Shown: positions 42,587 through 55,239, counted from the first letter of the stretch. The stretch is 64,000 nucleotides of DNA from Sialis fuliginosa (GCA_961205875.1 OY540821.1:11098001-11162000), one strand, 5' to 3'. Notes: generated by a model from the sequence alone, not told the origin. Made by a program: numbers and translations.

Positions 42587-44147
42587 TTAATTAGAGGTTT
42601 TGAAATAAGTTTGAATTATTTCCTTAAAAATTGTGTGTTTTTCTATAATTTTGTTTTTGATAACTTTTATCTAAAACATTTTTTTAATTCGCACCGTTTC
42701 AGAAATACTTCAAAAATTACATACATATATACAATTTTACTCTTTTTTGAGTTTGAACATTTACAAACAGACAGATACACAGACATCATGGCGAAAATAA
42801 TCAGAATGAATTCAGGAATGGTCAAAATGGATATTTCCATCTAAATTTCAAATTCGAAAGATATTTATTTTTTTATTGGATATTCTTTTTAGCTTCTAAA
42901 AAAATTTACAACCATAGTAAATAATTTCTCACGCAAATTATAAAGTTCATTTATAAGACTACATAACACATGTTTTTTAAAGTTATCGCATGAATTGTAT
43001 CTAATAACAATCTGGGCATATTATTTATCGACATATCTTAATATTCAATCATTGTTCCGATTTTGTTAAAATTGCTTTGATTGACATATTTGACAAAAGA
43101 CTTTGTGCCGTGTCGGGGAAACGCCTCATTTGTCTGAAAAGGGTTTGCGTGGCGAATGCTACAGATTCTATTTTTGTAATTCAAAAGAATTAATCATAAT
43201 GTATGGCGCCGGTTCACAATGGACCGTATTAAGGGATATTTGAACCCTTTCATGTAAATTGTAACATTATGAAATTTATTATTCTAATCATGTTTTAAAA
43301 AAATTTGCCAAGTGAATGCACAGTGCTTCCTCGTGCTAAATTTAAAGACCAATCAGATTAGATTTTAAATGGAAATAAAATAATATTTGCCTCGATTATT
43401 TATAAGATAGAGCAAAAATGAACATAATTAATTAATTTTACAGACAAGATAATTTCCTACAAGAATGGTACTCCGGTTTATATGTAGTTATTTGAAAATG
43501 TCGTAATTTGCCTCGGTTTTTCTATAAAATTTTAATTTATAGAAAAATGTAATTTTTATATTTATCTATCATATTTCAAGGCACCTGAATATAACTCTAG
43601 CCCAGTCATTTCCTGAAAATGATTATTTAAAAATATGATAAACTATTTTCTTTTTAATATCATTAAGTTATCACATTATCGTCCCTATACGAAATGTATA
43701 AATAATTAACATTAAACCAAACCCTAAAAAAGTTTTAATTAATATTCAAAGATTACTTTTTTGTCACGCTATACCCAGTTACGTATCCCAATAATTATTA
43801 TTCATTATATTTTACTTAAAACTTGCTAAAGGAGGCCTCTCGGCTCAAACAAGGAGCAAGTTTGTTATTAAACTAACACAACATTAAGGGGTCCGTATTT
43901 CATCAGAAAGTTATTAAATATTAAAATAACTTTTCATCATTACAAGATTACGTATTCATATTTTTAATTAGAACATTGTCAACGTGTCTTATTGGATCAC
44001 TCGTGGAAAGATATAGATAATCTAAATATTTTACAACAGATGAAATTATTGATTCTAATTTCACACGCCCGGTATTACTAATTGTAAGTTTTACTAAATG
44101 CTACATTAACTAACTGTCGCATTTAAATTTTATATTTTCTTAGCTGT
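42587..44147. other. No gene; one less AT-biased patch
   Basis: At 43080-43260 base composition is more even (GTGCCGTGTCGGGGAAACGC; GGCGCCGGTTCACAATGGAC) without a supported frame. GCCCGGTATTACTAATTGTA near 44068 resembles a family F/G end. Confidence 0.4.
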
Positions 44148-44625
44148 GTCCACGCGGAATTATTGTTTAAGATTTTTGAAAAATATAGTTGAAAAAGTAC
44201 AAACACGAACAAAAACGAATCAGATCAAAGAGAACAAACGTGGCACTTCTTTAGTTCACACGTTATTAATAATATTTTATCGTATATAACTTGTTTAAAG
44301 TTATTTCCTAAACTAAAAGACCAAATTGGATGCTGTAAAGGGCAAATTATATCTATATTAAGTACTTATGACGATGAAATCATTTATTTCGATATGGATT
44401 AATGTTTTGCGGGTCATAAGTCCACGTAAACAGAACCCAAACATTTTAAATTTTCTTCGTAACATAAAAGCAGTCATTGTGGCTTAGATATAAAAGTTAG
44501 ATATATGGTATCGCGGACTTTATTTTAGATCTTTTGATTCTATACAATTCTTTACTACATTATTTTGTTCAATATTTAACGGTTTAGGCAGCGTATTGCA
44601 AAAGAGCGCGCTGACGGCAATCTTT
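44148..44625 (-). mobile_element. Helitron-like element, family C (minus), long form
   Basis: GTCCACGCGGAATTATTGTT, TATAAAAGTTAGATATATGG, TTTTGATTCTATACAATTCT, TTCAATATTTAACGGTTTAG. Matches 12677 and 48091 blockwise, with a unique insertion in the middle. Confidence 0.55.
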
Positions 44626-44718
44626 TTTCCGACTTGATTTACTATTATTAATTATTACTTATTACTATTGTAACGTTGAAAATTCATGCATTTTCAACGT
44701 TTCAATCTCTACACGCTC

Positions 44719-44838
44719 TACAACGGTCTTTAGAGATCTTTGTAGGTCTCCACAGATCAAAAACCAGTGAAAAAATATGTCTCAAAATCTGAAACTATCA
44801 AAATCTGATTTGATCACTTTAGATCTAAAAAATTTTCA
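44719..44838 (-). mobile_element. Half copy of the 5146 palindromic element
   Basis: TTTGTAGGTCTCCACAGATC, AAAAACCAGTGAAAAAATAT, GTCTCAAAATCTGAAACTAT, CAAAATCTGATTTGATCACT, TTAGATCT is the reverse complement of the left arm at 5146-5255. Confidence 0.75.
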
Positions 44839-45364
44839 TGTATTGAACATGTATTACATCCAATAATACTAAAAGAAATATCACAAACCACAAAATTAAT
44901 ATTTAAAAAAAAAAGTATAAATAAATATCGACCAATCGAATAACCAAGCGAAAATTCAATTTCACATTTCAGTGACAAAACACAACAACAATCTGAACTG
45001 AATGAACTAAAAAATTAACTAATTATCAATACGACGCGAAGTCGCGTTTTGTATATTTACCTATACATGTTTGTGCGTGTGTGAAATCTACATACATGAA
45101 TATTTAACACATATTACACACTTCTGCGGTGATGTCTGTCCGGTATTTTGGTCGCATACACTCTCCCTCTCTCTCACACACACACTCTTCTATTTTTCAT
45201 TTATAATTATTCGATCATTAATAATGCATAATTCTATATGACCATTGTGTAAACGTAAGGGAGGTATTACACAGTCGATATTTATTCTTCTATGGAGTCT
45301 ATGGTAATACCTTTATTCTGTGAGTAATACATTATTGAATCACTTCGGTGTCCGTCCATCCGTC
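44839..45364. other. No gene; CT/CA low complexity
   Basis: A (CT)n/(CA)n patch lies at about 45161-45185. Otherwise AT-rich. Confidence 0.5.
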
Positions 45365-45870
45365 TGTCTGTCACAGGCGATTTTTTCTGAAACTATTCGA
45401 CGTAAAATGTTGAAATTTAATACAGAGATTATATACGTGAAGTATAAAAAGTTGAATTCTGATTCTGGAGATTAATTTCAAGGGGTAAATTGGGAAATGG
45501 AAAAATAATTCAAGGGCATTGAATAGGGTGTCAAATGAAAGCTCCTAGAAGCACGAATTCAACAGTACCTATATACGATTTCTTGATGCATTTTTTTCGG
45601 ATAAAAACGCTTTAAAATTGCTATCCCCTACTCTTATCACCAAAAGAATAGCAGAAAAATCTGAAAACAATCATTAATATTGATAAATAGATGTAGATAT
45701 AGGAAAAATTATTAAGGATGTGTGAAATTTAATTGTTTATTTCCTTATAACTGAGAAAAAGTTTTTCGACAAAAAATATTTCTCACGATGTAAAGAACGA
45801 CTTTCGTCCTTACACGTTTTTCAAAATGTTCAGTAATTTAAGTGGGGGGCTGATGGCACAGAACACACTT
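45365..45870 (+). repeat. Family H copy 2
   Basis: Same block order as 39505-40262, but about 250 bp shorter because a middle segment is absent. A CCATCCGTCTGTCTG tract sits just before it. Confidence 0.75.
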
Positions 45871-47104
45871 GTCTTAATTTTTTTTTTTTTTTCATCAAAA
45901 TGCTTTGAAATTCAAATATGATTAATTAATCAATATAATAATACAGGCATTACATATGTATCTATAAAGAGGATATGTCGATTAAAATAATGCAAATATA
46001 ATTATTGTTAGTGTAAACGTTCCTTTAGTTGTGGGATCTGTTTTCGATGTTGTGGTTTTCAGTCATGTAATCCAGAGGGTATCAATTTTTTTCTAGGATT
46101 ACTTTATAATTTTACCGGCAAAATTTAAATTTGTATATTTTAAAATGTAGAAAATTAAAAGTTATATCAAAAATTAAAGGTTTACATTTTTTTTAAATGT
46201 TTTAATATACAATTATCACCAAATCGCCAAATTTTCATAGATAAATTTTTACAAAACGTACAGACAAAAAATGCCTTTATTTTTTTTTCTCCTCTGCTTT
46301 TTGGGGGTCAGATAAATTTTTTTTATTAAGCTTTGCTTAAATGTTTACATGTATTACCAATGAATGCTAAGGAATTTGTTTATTTTATTATTTAAATTTG
46401 TACATTTATTCATTTCTTAAAAAAATATATTTATTTAGTAATAGCAGATACCATATTAAAGATATAAATATATGGAATTTCATGTATAATAAATGCTGAC
46501 CTTTCTAAAAGCACGAAATCATAAAGAATATAACATATTTCATGTTCAATAAAAATCCCTCCTTTCTAACAAAAAAGAAGAAAATTTAATTCCTTCATAT
46601 TTCCACGAAAAAGGTAAATAAAAATCAACGTTGTCGTCTGTAACAAAGTCCTTTAAGAAAATCCTTTTGCACAAGTATCCTTTGATATATCAGCTGGTAT
46701 CCAATAACAAAGTATCTTTGGACCTTACATGTAAACATTAGAGTTAGAATTGGTTAAAATCCAAAAGTAAAATCAGGTGGAAAATTTATAATATTATTCA
46801 AAAACACAATACTAAAGCTGAATAAGTGTTGATCAGAAAATATTCAAAATGTCATTTATCAAGTTAGGACTAAAGCCCCCCCCCCCCCCTCACCACTATG
46901 ACGATACAATGATCACGTCTCTTTCAAATATTTTGTTGAAAAATTGGATGATTTTTGACAAATATTAACAATTCAATATTTTTAAATATATTGATTGAAA
47001 AATAAAGAAACATTTCATTTCCAAAGTGGATTTTTTGTGTAAATTTAAAAAAAAAATGGGAATGTTGGGTGGGCACGTTGAGTAGGCATGTTGAATATTT
47101 TAGG
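45871..47104. other. No gene seen
   Basis: AT-rich with poly-T and poly-C runs. No family recognised. Confidence 0.5.
46876..46889 (+). repeat. Poly-C run, 14 bases
   Basis: Uninterrupted C14. Confidence 0.95.
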
Positions 47105-47136
47105 TCACTATCATAACACCGGATCCAATACGCTAG
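47105..47136 (+). mobile_element. Helitron-like 3' terminus, family A
   Basis: AACACCGGATCCAATACGCTAG ends in CTAG followed by T. Only the terminal 30 bp are present. Confidence 0.5.
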
Positions 47137-48090
47137 TTGTTAATAAAAATTTCCTTTACCTATTTTATCTCAAATAAAAATAAAAATTTATGACAATAAA
47201 TAAAGACGGACGACCTACATTCAACATGGTACGTACTATTGGTACATTTACCCTACCTTAAACTAACAAAGTTCGCTTTGGTCTTGTGTGACATATTCCT
47301 GTAGCCGCAGGACAAAGGATCACTAAGGATGTCAAACACTAAATCAATCTGTTTTGTGATTAAACACATTAGATTTGCATCACAGAAGGTTTCAGTGCAT
47401 CTACTCACTTACATCTACATCGATGTTAATATATCAATATTACGCAAGTGGATGCGGTTTCAATTTGATCTATATACACATATATACTCATGTACTAGTT
47501 AAAAGTACTTAGAATTAGCCAAATAATGCATAGATATTATTTTAATAACATTTTGATCTGACGGTTTTTTATAATTTTTTTTAAATATTGCGAAAAGTTC
47601 TAAAAATAGTTTCTTTGTATTCTTTGGCTAATTCTAAACGAGCTTTACTCTTTGCCAATTTTTCAAAAAGTTAATTCCTTAGGACTCAGGAGATAAAAAT
47701 AAATATACAATTCTTAAAAACATTTTGGAAATGTTCCTAATAATCAACCTAGAAATACATGTAAATCTTTAACAGTCTTATTTGTCATAAGGCGTAAAAA
47801 TGTTTTACATACTTATTTTCTACAATAATTGCAAAGTTTAATTTTTTGAGCTATTTGAATGTAGGTACGTAGTTGTTCTAGGAATAGCGTCAGATCAATT
47901 TGAAATAAAAAGTTCCAGTCGACTGGTGTGTAAATAATTATTAAAATGAAACTTTAAATAATTTTTCCAGGAATATTTATCTTTTTAAATAAGAAGTTCC
48001 TAGATTTTGTTTAACCATATTGTACATATCAGAGGATTTTAATTTACATAATAAATATTGTCTATATAATATATGTATTTTATAATACAA
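47137..48090. other. No gene seen
   Basis: AT-rich, apparently unique. Confidence 0.5.
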
Positions 48091-48380
48091 CTAGTTATGC
48101 CCGCGGCTTCGCTCGCTGAAATATAAAAGTTAGATATATAATATGACGGAGTATCTTAGATCTTTTTACTCTACACAATTCTTTACTACAACTTGATTTA
48201 CTATTATCGTCACTGCTTATTTCTTATGTTACCTAACGTAACAAAATATATACTAAAACCTGGGAAAATAGCATATCTATGAATTAAAAAAAAGCACGTT
48301 AATCGGATAAGTGTTTCTCGAGTGATAAGCGCACTAACGGACAGACAGACAGAAATACGTTGCGTTTTATAATATGTAAG
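48091..48380 (-). mobile_element. Helitron-like element, family C, best copy
   Basis: CTAG at 48091-48094 then TTATGCCCGCGGCTTCGCTC, the 3' end in reverse. The body shares TACTCTACACAATTCTTTAC, CTAACGTAACAAAATATATA, GGATAAGTGTTTCTCGAGTG and CAGACAGACAG with 12677, and ends CGTTTTATAATATGTA. The minus frame 48210-48395 is incidental. Confidence 0.7.
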
Positions 48381-49225
48381 GACAAACAATTTCAAATATT
48401 AATCATTTGAAAACATCTGCTTTTCACACTATAAAAATCACGCGTCTAAAAAAAGTGCTAACATCATTACTGTTTCAAAAATCACCTTTTCGGTAGGGTG
48501 TCAGAAAAAAAAACTATTGCATTAACCGTAATATGAACCATCCCGAAACCCAATAAACCCCAAAAGTGTGAAAAGAATTACCTTCAAAACAGTATCATGG
48601 GCAAACGTATACAATTTTTAGTATAAAGGGGCGTTAGCGTGAAAGGTGTACACCATAAAATAATATAGTAATAAATTTCATATTGACAATGTCCAGGTGT
48701 ATTGGTGTTAGAAAAAGAGACAAGAATAGAGAGAGAAATAAGGGTGTTATAAAAATGTAGGTATATATATTATATATGTATACTTACGTACATACATAAA
48801 AAAATCTCTGTTTGTTCTTTGAATTTTTTATGTTTGTAAAAGTTAAATAAATATCATAAAATTGTTTACTCTGTGAGTTTTTCGAAAGGATTATTGCATG
48901 TTCGGCCTGTCAGAGGTAATTATTATTGAATTGTTACCGGATATTGTTATTAGCGCATAGACACAATAAATACCTGTATCCAATTTTAACCATCAAGCCG
49001 ATTATCGAAAACTGTTCATTTACATATGTCGATAACAATATTGGTTTTTTAATATCCAGTTTTGATTGTTTTATGAAAATTCAATAATTTGGTATTTAGG
49101 TATTATTTTTTAATTTTGATGGATATGTACATATCTATTTGATGTTTCTTCAATTGATTTGGACTATATTCACAATTATGTTTTTGTGTGTGTCTGTGTG
49201 TCTGTGTGTATGTAAACGCAGTAAT
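48381..49225. other. No gene; GT patch
   Basis: AT-rich; interrupted (GT)n at 49182-49210. Confidence 0.5.
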
Positions 49226-49245
49226 TTAACCCTTTCGTTGTGAAC
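49226..49245 (+). mobile_element. TTAACCCTTTCG-type MITE end
   Basis: TTAA then CCCTTTCGTTGTGAAC. A weak inverted partner (GGAAGGGGTTAT) lies near 49543-49554; if it is real the element is about 330 bp. Confidence 0.35.
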
Positions 49246-49572
49246 AGTTCGTATATATTCATTCAGATATGTTTGTTAAAAAATACCTTAACGTAAAGGT
49301 TTTTAGCGACGAAATATGGAAGAGTTACATTTTATATTTAGGAAATTGTGTGTGAGTCTCGAAAGAAAACGTAATATTCGGAGAGAAATTCGACATCCCT
49401 AAACCGGCGTTTACTCTTGTTAATTTTTGAATTTTTCAAATTATTTTTGAAACAGCGCGGGTAAAAATTCTCTGAATTTCGATTATTTTATCCCCTGTAC
49501 GTACCCCGTGCGGGCACGTGTATACTAGCTACGAAATTCTGAAGGAAGGGGTTATAGTTGTTGGAAATATTA

Positions 49573-49851
49573 TCTATACACTACACATAGTATAAAACAA
49601 ATGTTCCTTGCCGCGTCTGTTTGTCTGTGCACGATTTTCTCAGTAACTACTAATCGGATTTTATTCCGGTTTCCACGAGTATTTCACGAGGAAGGTTTAG
49701 GTGTCTAATTTGTATTAATTTCATGAAGTCAGAAAAAACAACAATCGGAGAGATATCTTTGTGTGCACTGCGTAATAAGTGAAAACAATGTTGAAAGGTT
49801 TATTTCAGATTAAATTCACATCCCCGGGTAACACCGGGTCCAATATACCAG
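49573..49851 (+). mobile_element. Helitron-like element, family A, best hairpin
   Basis: TCTATACACTACACATAGTA, CGCGTCTGTTTGTCTGTGCA, AACTACTAATCGGATTTTAT, GGAGAGATATCTTTGTGTGC, then CCCCGGGTAACACCGGGTCC. The hairpin pairs CCCGG with CCGGG across a 6-base loop. The last bases (ATATACCAG) have lost CTAG. Confidence 0.75.
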
Positions 49852-50272
49852 AAACAATAAGACACACGTGAACACAAAATGTAACGTAGTACTTATTGTT
49901 AGACAGTTATTTTAAATTGTGTTGTTGAAGTTAGGTCAGCTACCACCACTGACCAATGTTACTAAAGTGATGGATGGTTGATTTAATATATTAAATACAA
50001 AATAAAAAAATAAAAATCCATGTAGAATTCTTTTGTGTATACATTTTCAATGTTCTTCGAAACAGAATAATTATCTGAAAGCAAAAATTAAAACTCATAA
50101 AATTCACATTCAAGGAAACTGGAAACTACTGCGCTTTCTAATTCAGTAAATTCACACAAAAAGGAATAATACTCGAAAGGACACACACGCAAATAAATTA
50201 GAAAAAGGGACACAACACAATACGCTCATTGGGACCTAGGCCGCTGTTTACCTGCGACGCGTTTACCTGTAA
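49852..50272. other. No gene seen
   Basis: AT-rich apart from GGACCTAGGCCGCTGTTTAC near 50228, upstream of the open frame below. Confidence 0.45.
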
Positions 50273-50437
50273 TCTTTTGTCGATGAAGAAGAAGACGTTT
50301 TTACAATGACAGATGAACGAGAACTGTTTGGGTGCTTTGCCCCCATGCAGGCATTTCTTGAAGGCTCAATTCCCCGCGGTTTAAAAACGAGAATTGTATC
50401 GTTTATGTCCTTTTGTGTCCTTTGGTTATTTGTCACC
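50273..50437 (+). other. Weak coding candidate ending at a donor-like site
   Basis: One frame is open from 50273. It has an acidic start (VDEEED), a Met at 50306, residues DERELFGCFAPMQAFLEG, then a hydrophobic run IVSFMSFCVLWLFVTLP. GTAAGG follows directly at about 50441-50446. The region is less AT-biased than its flanks. The frame is also open through the donor to 50536, and a minus frame overlaps it. No family is recognised, so this is an observation rather than a gene call. Confidence 0.15.
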
Positions 50438-50446
50438 CTGCCTGTA

Positions 50447-53089
50447 AGGACGAAAGGTGTGTGTTTCTGCAGACAAATGAAGAGCGAATCATTATTCTCC
50501 ATTCTGATTAGGATTTATGTATGTTCCTTTTTGTAATTCAGGAAGTGTGATGGTGCTTGCAATCCAACTGAAGTCGTTATTCTTGTAAATAAATATAAAT
50601 ATATGTTTTGTATTTTCGATAACGACTGAAAATATATTATGTTGGATATATTATGTTAGACATCTAAAATCTACTGCAAAGTTTGTTTAATGTCTTTACA
50701 TATTGTATTATATGCTATTATTCCTTTAATAGGAGTCATTTTAAATTGTAGTATGTACTTAATTTAAATTACTATCCGTTATTTTTTTTAGTTTTAGTAA
50801 TTTTTTTCCAAGCTTATTTTCGTTGTTTATTACATAAAAATAAATGCAAACAAATCACAAGTGATCAAGGCGAGACAAGCTTAATTTTATACGAGACGTG
50901 ACTTACACTTGTCTCGTATGCACCACTGGGAAACTGAATTCATTTTTTTACCGAAAAAATAAATTATCCTTAATAATAATAAACAGGAGTACCGCGCGAT
51001 TCTTTAAGACAGTACAAAACAAATAATTTTTACGGAAGTAGCGCAGTAAAAAAATTTGACAGCTAGATGTAAGTCTAACAATAAATAAAAATCAATAATT
51101 GAATTTATCAAACAATAATTTTCTATTGGTCTGTATTAAAGTTACTCCAGTAAGAGTGGCGCAATTTATTAAAAAATCATTTATATATTTAGTTTAGTAA
51201 GTATATAATTTTTTACATAATGTAATAATACGAAGTATAGGTATTTAATGATATTGATTAATAAAATTTAAAAATACGGCTGGTTACTACAATCAATTAA
51301 AAATCGATTCGGGCTGTCAGAACTCTTACAAATACTCTAATTGATAATATACATATATAATGAAAATATACCGGGTACGCGAAAAAAAAAACGTAAAAAA
51401 TCGTCTCAAAAATACAAAAGTTTCTTATTTTTCCACGTAGAATCATATACATATAAAAATATAGGTTCTCATTTATATAATAATAAAAAATCATCCACAA
51501 ATAAAAATTGAAGATTGCCCCCTTCCCCATCTCCCACCCCTCCAACTTTTGTTTGAAAATTTTTTCTATAAGTAGTTTAATTTTCTTAAAAAAATGTATT
51601 TTCTTTCTCCTCTTAATTAACCGGACCATCTTAATCCCCGTTTATTCCGGATGATATATACCGTTTGTAATGTGCTAAAATAATGTTCAGCACTATTCCT
51701 ACTATTAATGATACAGTGGTGCCATATAAATCTACATGTATCCTGGCTGACAAAATAAAATTATATAATTGCCCGCATGCGTATTATTACACACACACAA
51801 ACATAGCCGTAACTTGCACGCGATTGCAGAGGTTTACGAGCCTCAATAGGAGAGGTTTGAGTCATGGGGGGGGGGGGGGGGGGTATAGTAACAACCACAA
51901 TGAACTGTAATGTAATTTGTGGTCTGTATTAACTGTAAATTAATGAAAGACTTTAAACAACTTATACGCCAATTTTTTCATAGAAAAATTTATATAAAAT
52001 ATTCAAAGCTATTTATGTTATTATGGTAAAATAATGATACATTGATAAATAAAAATACATTTAAAATCTATCAGAATTTAATCTTTCAGTAGCATAGCTA
52101 AGATCGTCACGTTAAGACAATTTTTTGCGCCCCCTAAAATTCACGTTGTCACTTCAATTTTTTAATCCTCATCAAGTTCTTTTAGCACATTTTAGTATCC
52201 CCCCCTCTCCCTCTAACCTTGCGTCACTGGTGAGAGTAATTTTCGAACTGAAATTACATATATTTTTTTACGTCAAGAGTTGAAAAAAAATCAGTCAAAA
52301 ATGAAAACGCCTTATTTTCTCCCTGATCTCCCCAATTATCAAAAAATCGACGCACTACACTGCCCTGCTATGCACAAATGTGGTATCTGACAATTTTGTC
52401 AATAATGAATTAAGTACAAAATGGCATTATCTACATATATCTTGCTGCGTCTTACTAGTGTTAAATATGGTATATATACTTGTAGAAGGAGAGCCAGTGG
52501 CTTATTTCCATTGTTTATTTCAAAAGTCGTGAAAATTTTGGTACTTAATCTAAAAAGTTAATTCTGGCAGCCCTCCGCTGGTGGTGAAAAATAAGACTTT
52601 AAGTCATGACATTTCAGGAGGTTACTTTTTTCTATACGTAGTAAATAAACAAATCATAACGTCCCGCATTTTAAATTGAACATTGATTACATTGCTCTAA
52701 TTAAAAGAATCAAAACCACAATACCACAACCCTTTCTACCAACACCTTCTATTCAAAAAGGGGCCCACATTCATTTACAATAGCCATAAATTAATTGTAA
52801 TGCAAATGGTTTTATTACCGAGTAACGAACCTGAGGATACGATCGTAGTCGGCATTGCACAGAAACGCTATCAAATGATTAGTAAGTATAAAATACACCA
52901 TGGGGTGTCCAGACAGATAATAATTGTATAAATCATTCAGCCCATTTATCATGTGAGCATATGTAGATCGAATTTATGGTCACAAAGTCAAATTGTTTAT
53001 CTCGCTTTAAATCATATGTGTTGTATTTTATAATTAATTGTTTTTGTTGGTAAATATTGTTTTCGCAAAATTCGTAAAATGTATAAACA
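50447..53089. other. No supported gene; possible hAT relic
   Basis: CAGTAGCATAGCTAAGATCG near 52089 and the complement of CAGTGACGCAAGGTTAG near 52215-52231 resemble hAT ends, but no target duplication was found. A G18 run lies at 51866-51883. The minus frame 51297-51629 (110 codons) is F/I/Y/K-rich and not called. Confidence 0.35.
51866..51883 (+). repeat. Poly-G run, 18 bases
   Basis: The longest G/C homopolymer in the window. Confidence 0.95.
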
Positions 53090-53271
53090 TCCATACTAAT
53101 ATTATAAATGCGAAAGTAACTCTGTCTGTTTTCACGGTTAAACCGATCTTAATGAAATTTGGCAGGAAGATAGCTTGCATCCTGAGGAAAAACATAGATA
53201 ACATTGTATCCCAAAAATGTATTAGATAATAAAAAAACTCCACGCGGGCGAAATCGCGAGTAACAGCCAGT
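53090..53271 (+). mobile_element. Helitron-like element, family B (plus)
   Basis: TCCATACTAATATTATAAAT, GCGAAAGTAACTCTGTCTGT, AAACCGATCTTAATGAAATT, GATAGCTTGCATCCTGAGGA, then CGCGGGCGAAATCGCG as a 3' hairpin and GTAACAGCCAG, a mutated CTAG. Short frames on both strands here are incidental. Confidence 0.75.
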
Positions 53272-54386
53272 ATTAAATATACGAATTATTGAAATATAAG
53301 AATTTTTGATCCTACGACAAGAATGGTAAGGACTTTTTTTTGTTCACTATTAAATTTTCTGGAAATTTTTCCACAAGTATATTTTCGTAGAACTAACCGT
53401 TTACGAATTACAGCGCAATAAAATAAAAATTTCGTAAATATTAATTTTATAGAACACTAAATTCTCTACAATTTTTGCCAATTTGTGCAACCAATAGTTT
53501 ACGAAAAATATTCATTTAACTTCAACGACTTACGAGTCATTTACGTTTGAAGAAATATCGCGTATCCCCCCCCCCCCCTCCAGATAAACTTAATCAATTG
53601 ACTGGACTTTCGACGTAGTTATCAAAAGAGAACAAAGTCTAACTGACAAACTTTATATATATAATAACAATAATTAGAAAATCGTCAAGAATATAGTATT
53701 AGTAATATATTTTTAGACTAATTTGTGAAATGACCCGTACATTTGCAATAATGAGAACCATCTTGGTAGCTTATTATAAATTATATCGCACTCTCGACAT
53801 CAAATGAAATTCACGAATATATTTTATACGTTCCATATATAATTCATCAAGGATTTAAATTTAATCCAAGGACCTGACTTCCACCATCTGCGTCCTGCGA
53901 AGGGTCTGGACTTTTTACTGGAGCGGCACTAAGTGCTGTTCCGTGACGAGGAGGGAGGGGGGATGTTTGTCAGTTCTGACGGACTGTTGAGGAAGAGAAA
54001 TTTACAATTTTTTTCATATGTACATATACATGTTATTTATGTTGGCCATTTTTACGACTGATATTTGTTTTGCTTAAAAATTAGAAAAAAATAATTATAT
54101 TTTATTGTGCGAATTGTGAAGTTTTGATTTTATTTTTTAATAATAGGATACTTTTATTAACCTATTTAGTGGGCAATATCTATATGAATTTTTTAGTAGT
54201 TAAAACTTTTTAAAAATATTAAAATATTTTATGTTGTTTTCTGAAAACTAAAAACAAGTAGATACAGGTAGAAACAGATGAATTGAAATTTTAGTTAAGG
54301 ACTTGGATTCGTTAAATCAATAGTTAGATGAATTTTCATTAACAAATGTTTATAAACTCATTTGTCAAGGAGATACATATATAATA
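53272..54386. other. No gene; GC-richer patch
   Basis: At 53870-53970 the sequence is more GC-rich (GGACCTGACTTCCACCATCT; GGAGCGGCACTAAGTGCTGT) and ends in a GGGAGGGGGG run. No frame or terminal repeat recognised. Confidence 0.4.
53566..53578 (+). repeat. Poly-C run, 13 bases
   Basis: Uninterrupted C13. Confidence 0.95.
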
Positions 54387-54574
54387 CTAGCTGTTATATT
54401 CGCGACTTCGTTCACGTAGAATTTGTTTTTTTTTCGAGATATAAAGTAGCCTATGTCCTTTCTCAGAATGCAAGCTATCTTCCTACCAAATTTCATTAAG
54501 ATCGGTTTAGCCGTAAAAGTAACAAACAGATAGACAGACAGAGTTACTTTCACATTTATAACATTAGTATGGAT
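54387..54574 (-). mobile_element. Helitron-like element, family B (minus), intact ends
   Basis: CTAG at 54387 then CTGTTATATTCGCGACTTCG. The far side reads CACATTTATAACATTAGTAT then GGA. It matches the inverted copy 53090-53271, about 1.1 kb away, across its whole length. Confidence 0.8.
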
Positions 54575-54634
54575 GTTAATGTTAAATATAAAATGAATAT
54601 CAAAATGATATAAATTTGATAAAAATAGAGTGCA

Positions 54635-54644
54635 CCCCCCCCCC
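54635..54644 (+). repeat. Poly-C run, 10 bases
   Basis: Uninterrupted C10. Confidence 0.95.
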
Positions 54645-54998
54645 TCCTCTCAAAGGAATTATTTAGAGTAAAGATACGAATTTGAAATTGCCAACAAAAA
54701 AAATAAAATCCTGTAATTCTTGTATTTTTAACCTTCTATTACTTAAAAAGGAACCGACGTGTTTTCCTTAAAAGTATACGTTAGCTATAAAACCGATTTT
54801 AAAACATACATTAAGGGCGGCAAATCGGCCGCACAAAATGATAGTTTATGTAACCCCTAAACGCTCCTGATATATTATTTATAAGGGTAGGTTTTGTAGG
54901 TCAGACGGCTGACGGACGCGCTGAGTGAAATGATTGATTTCGACTTTGATTGATTCTAATGTAACGTATATATTTATGCGAGAGGGCGTCAAAATTCT

Positions 54999-55009
54999 CC
55001 CCCCCCCCC
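54999..55009 (+). repeat. Poly-C run, 11 bases
   Basis: Uninterrupted C11. Confidence 0.95.
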
Positions 55010-55239
55010 ATCCTACCCCTCCGTTTTCTAGATATTGCCTTCAACCACGTTCTATCGCGACCATCGTATAAACGTTTTTCCGTCTTGTTTTAACGTGATT
55101 GAAGTCTTTTAATTTTAAGTGGAAATTATTTTAGAGATAACTTTAGATAAAATATTATTTATCAGATGTGATTATTGAAATAATTTTTTTTAATTTATAA
55201 TTAATACCACTTTGTTGATTTTAAGATACCAAATGTTTA

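Larger units (their letters stand above)
54575..55236. other. No gene; two poly-C runs
   Basis: C10 at 54635-54644 and C11 at 54999-55009. Otherwise AT-rich. Confidence 0.5.

Noticed and set aside
51297..51629. 110-codon minus ORF
   Set aside because: Strongly F/Y/I/K-biased; no recognisable motif.
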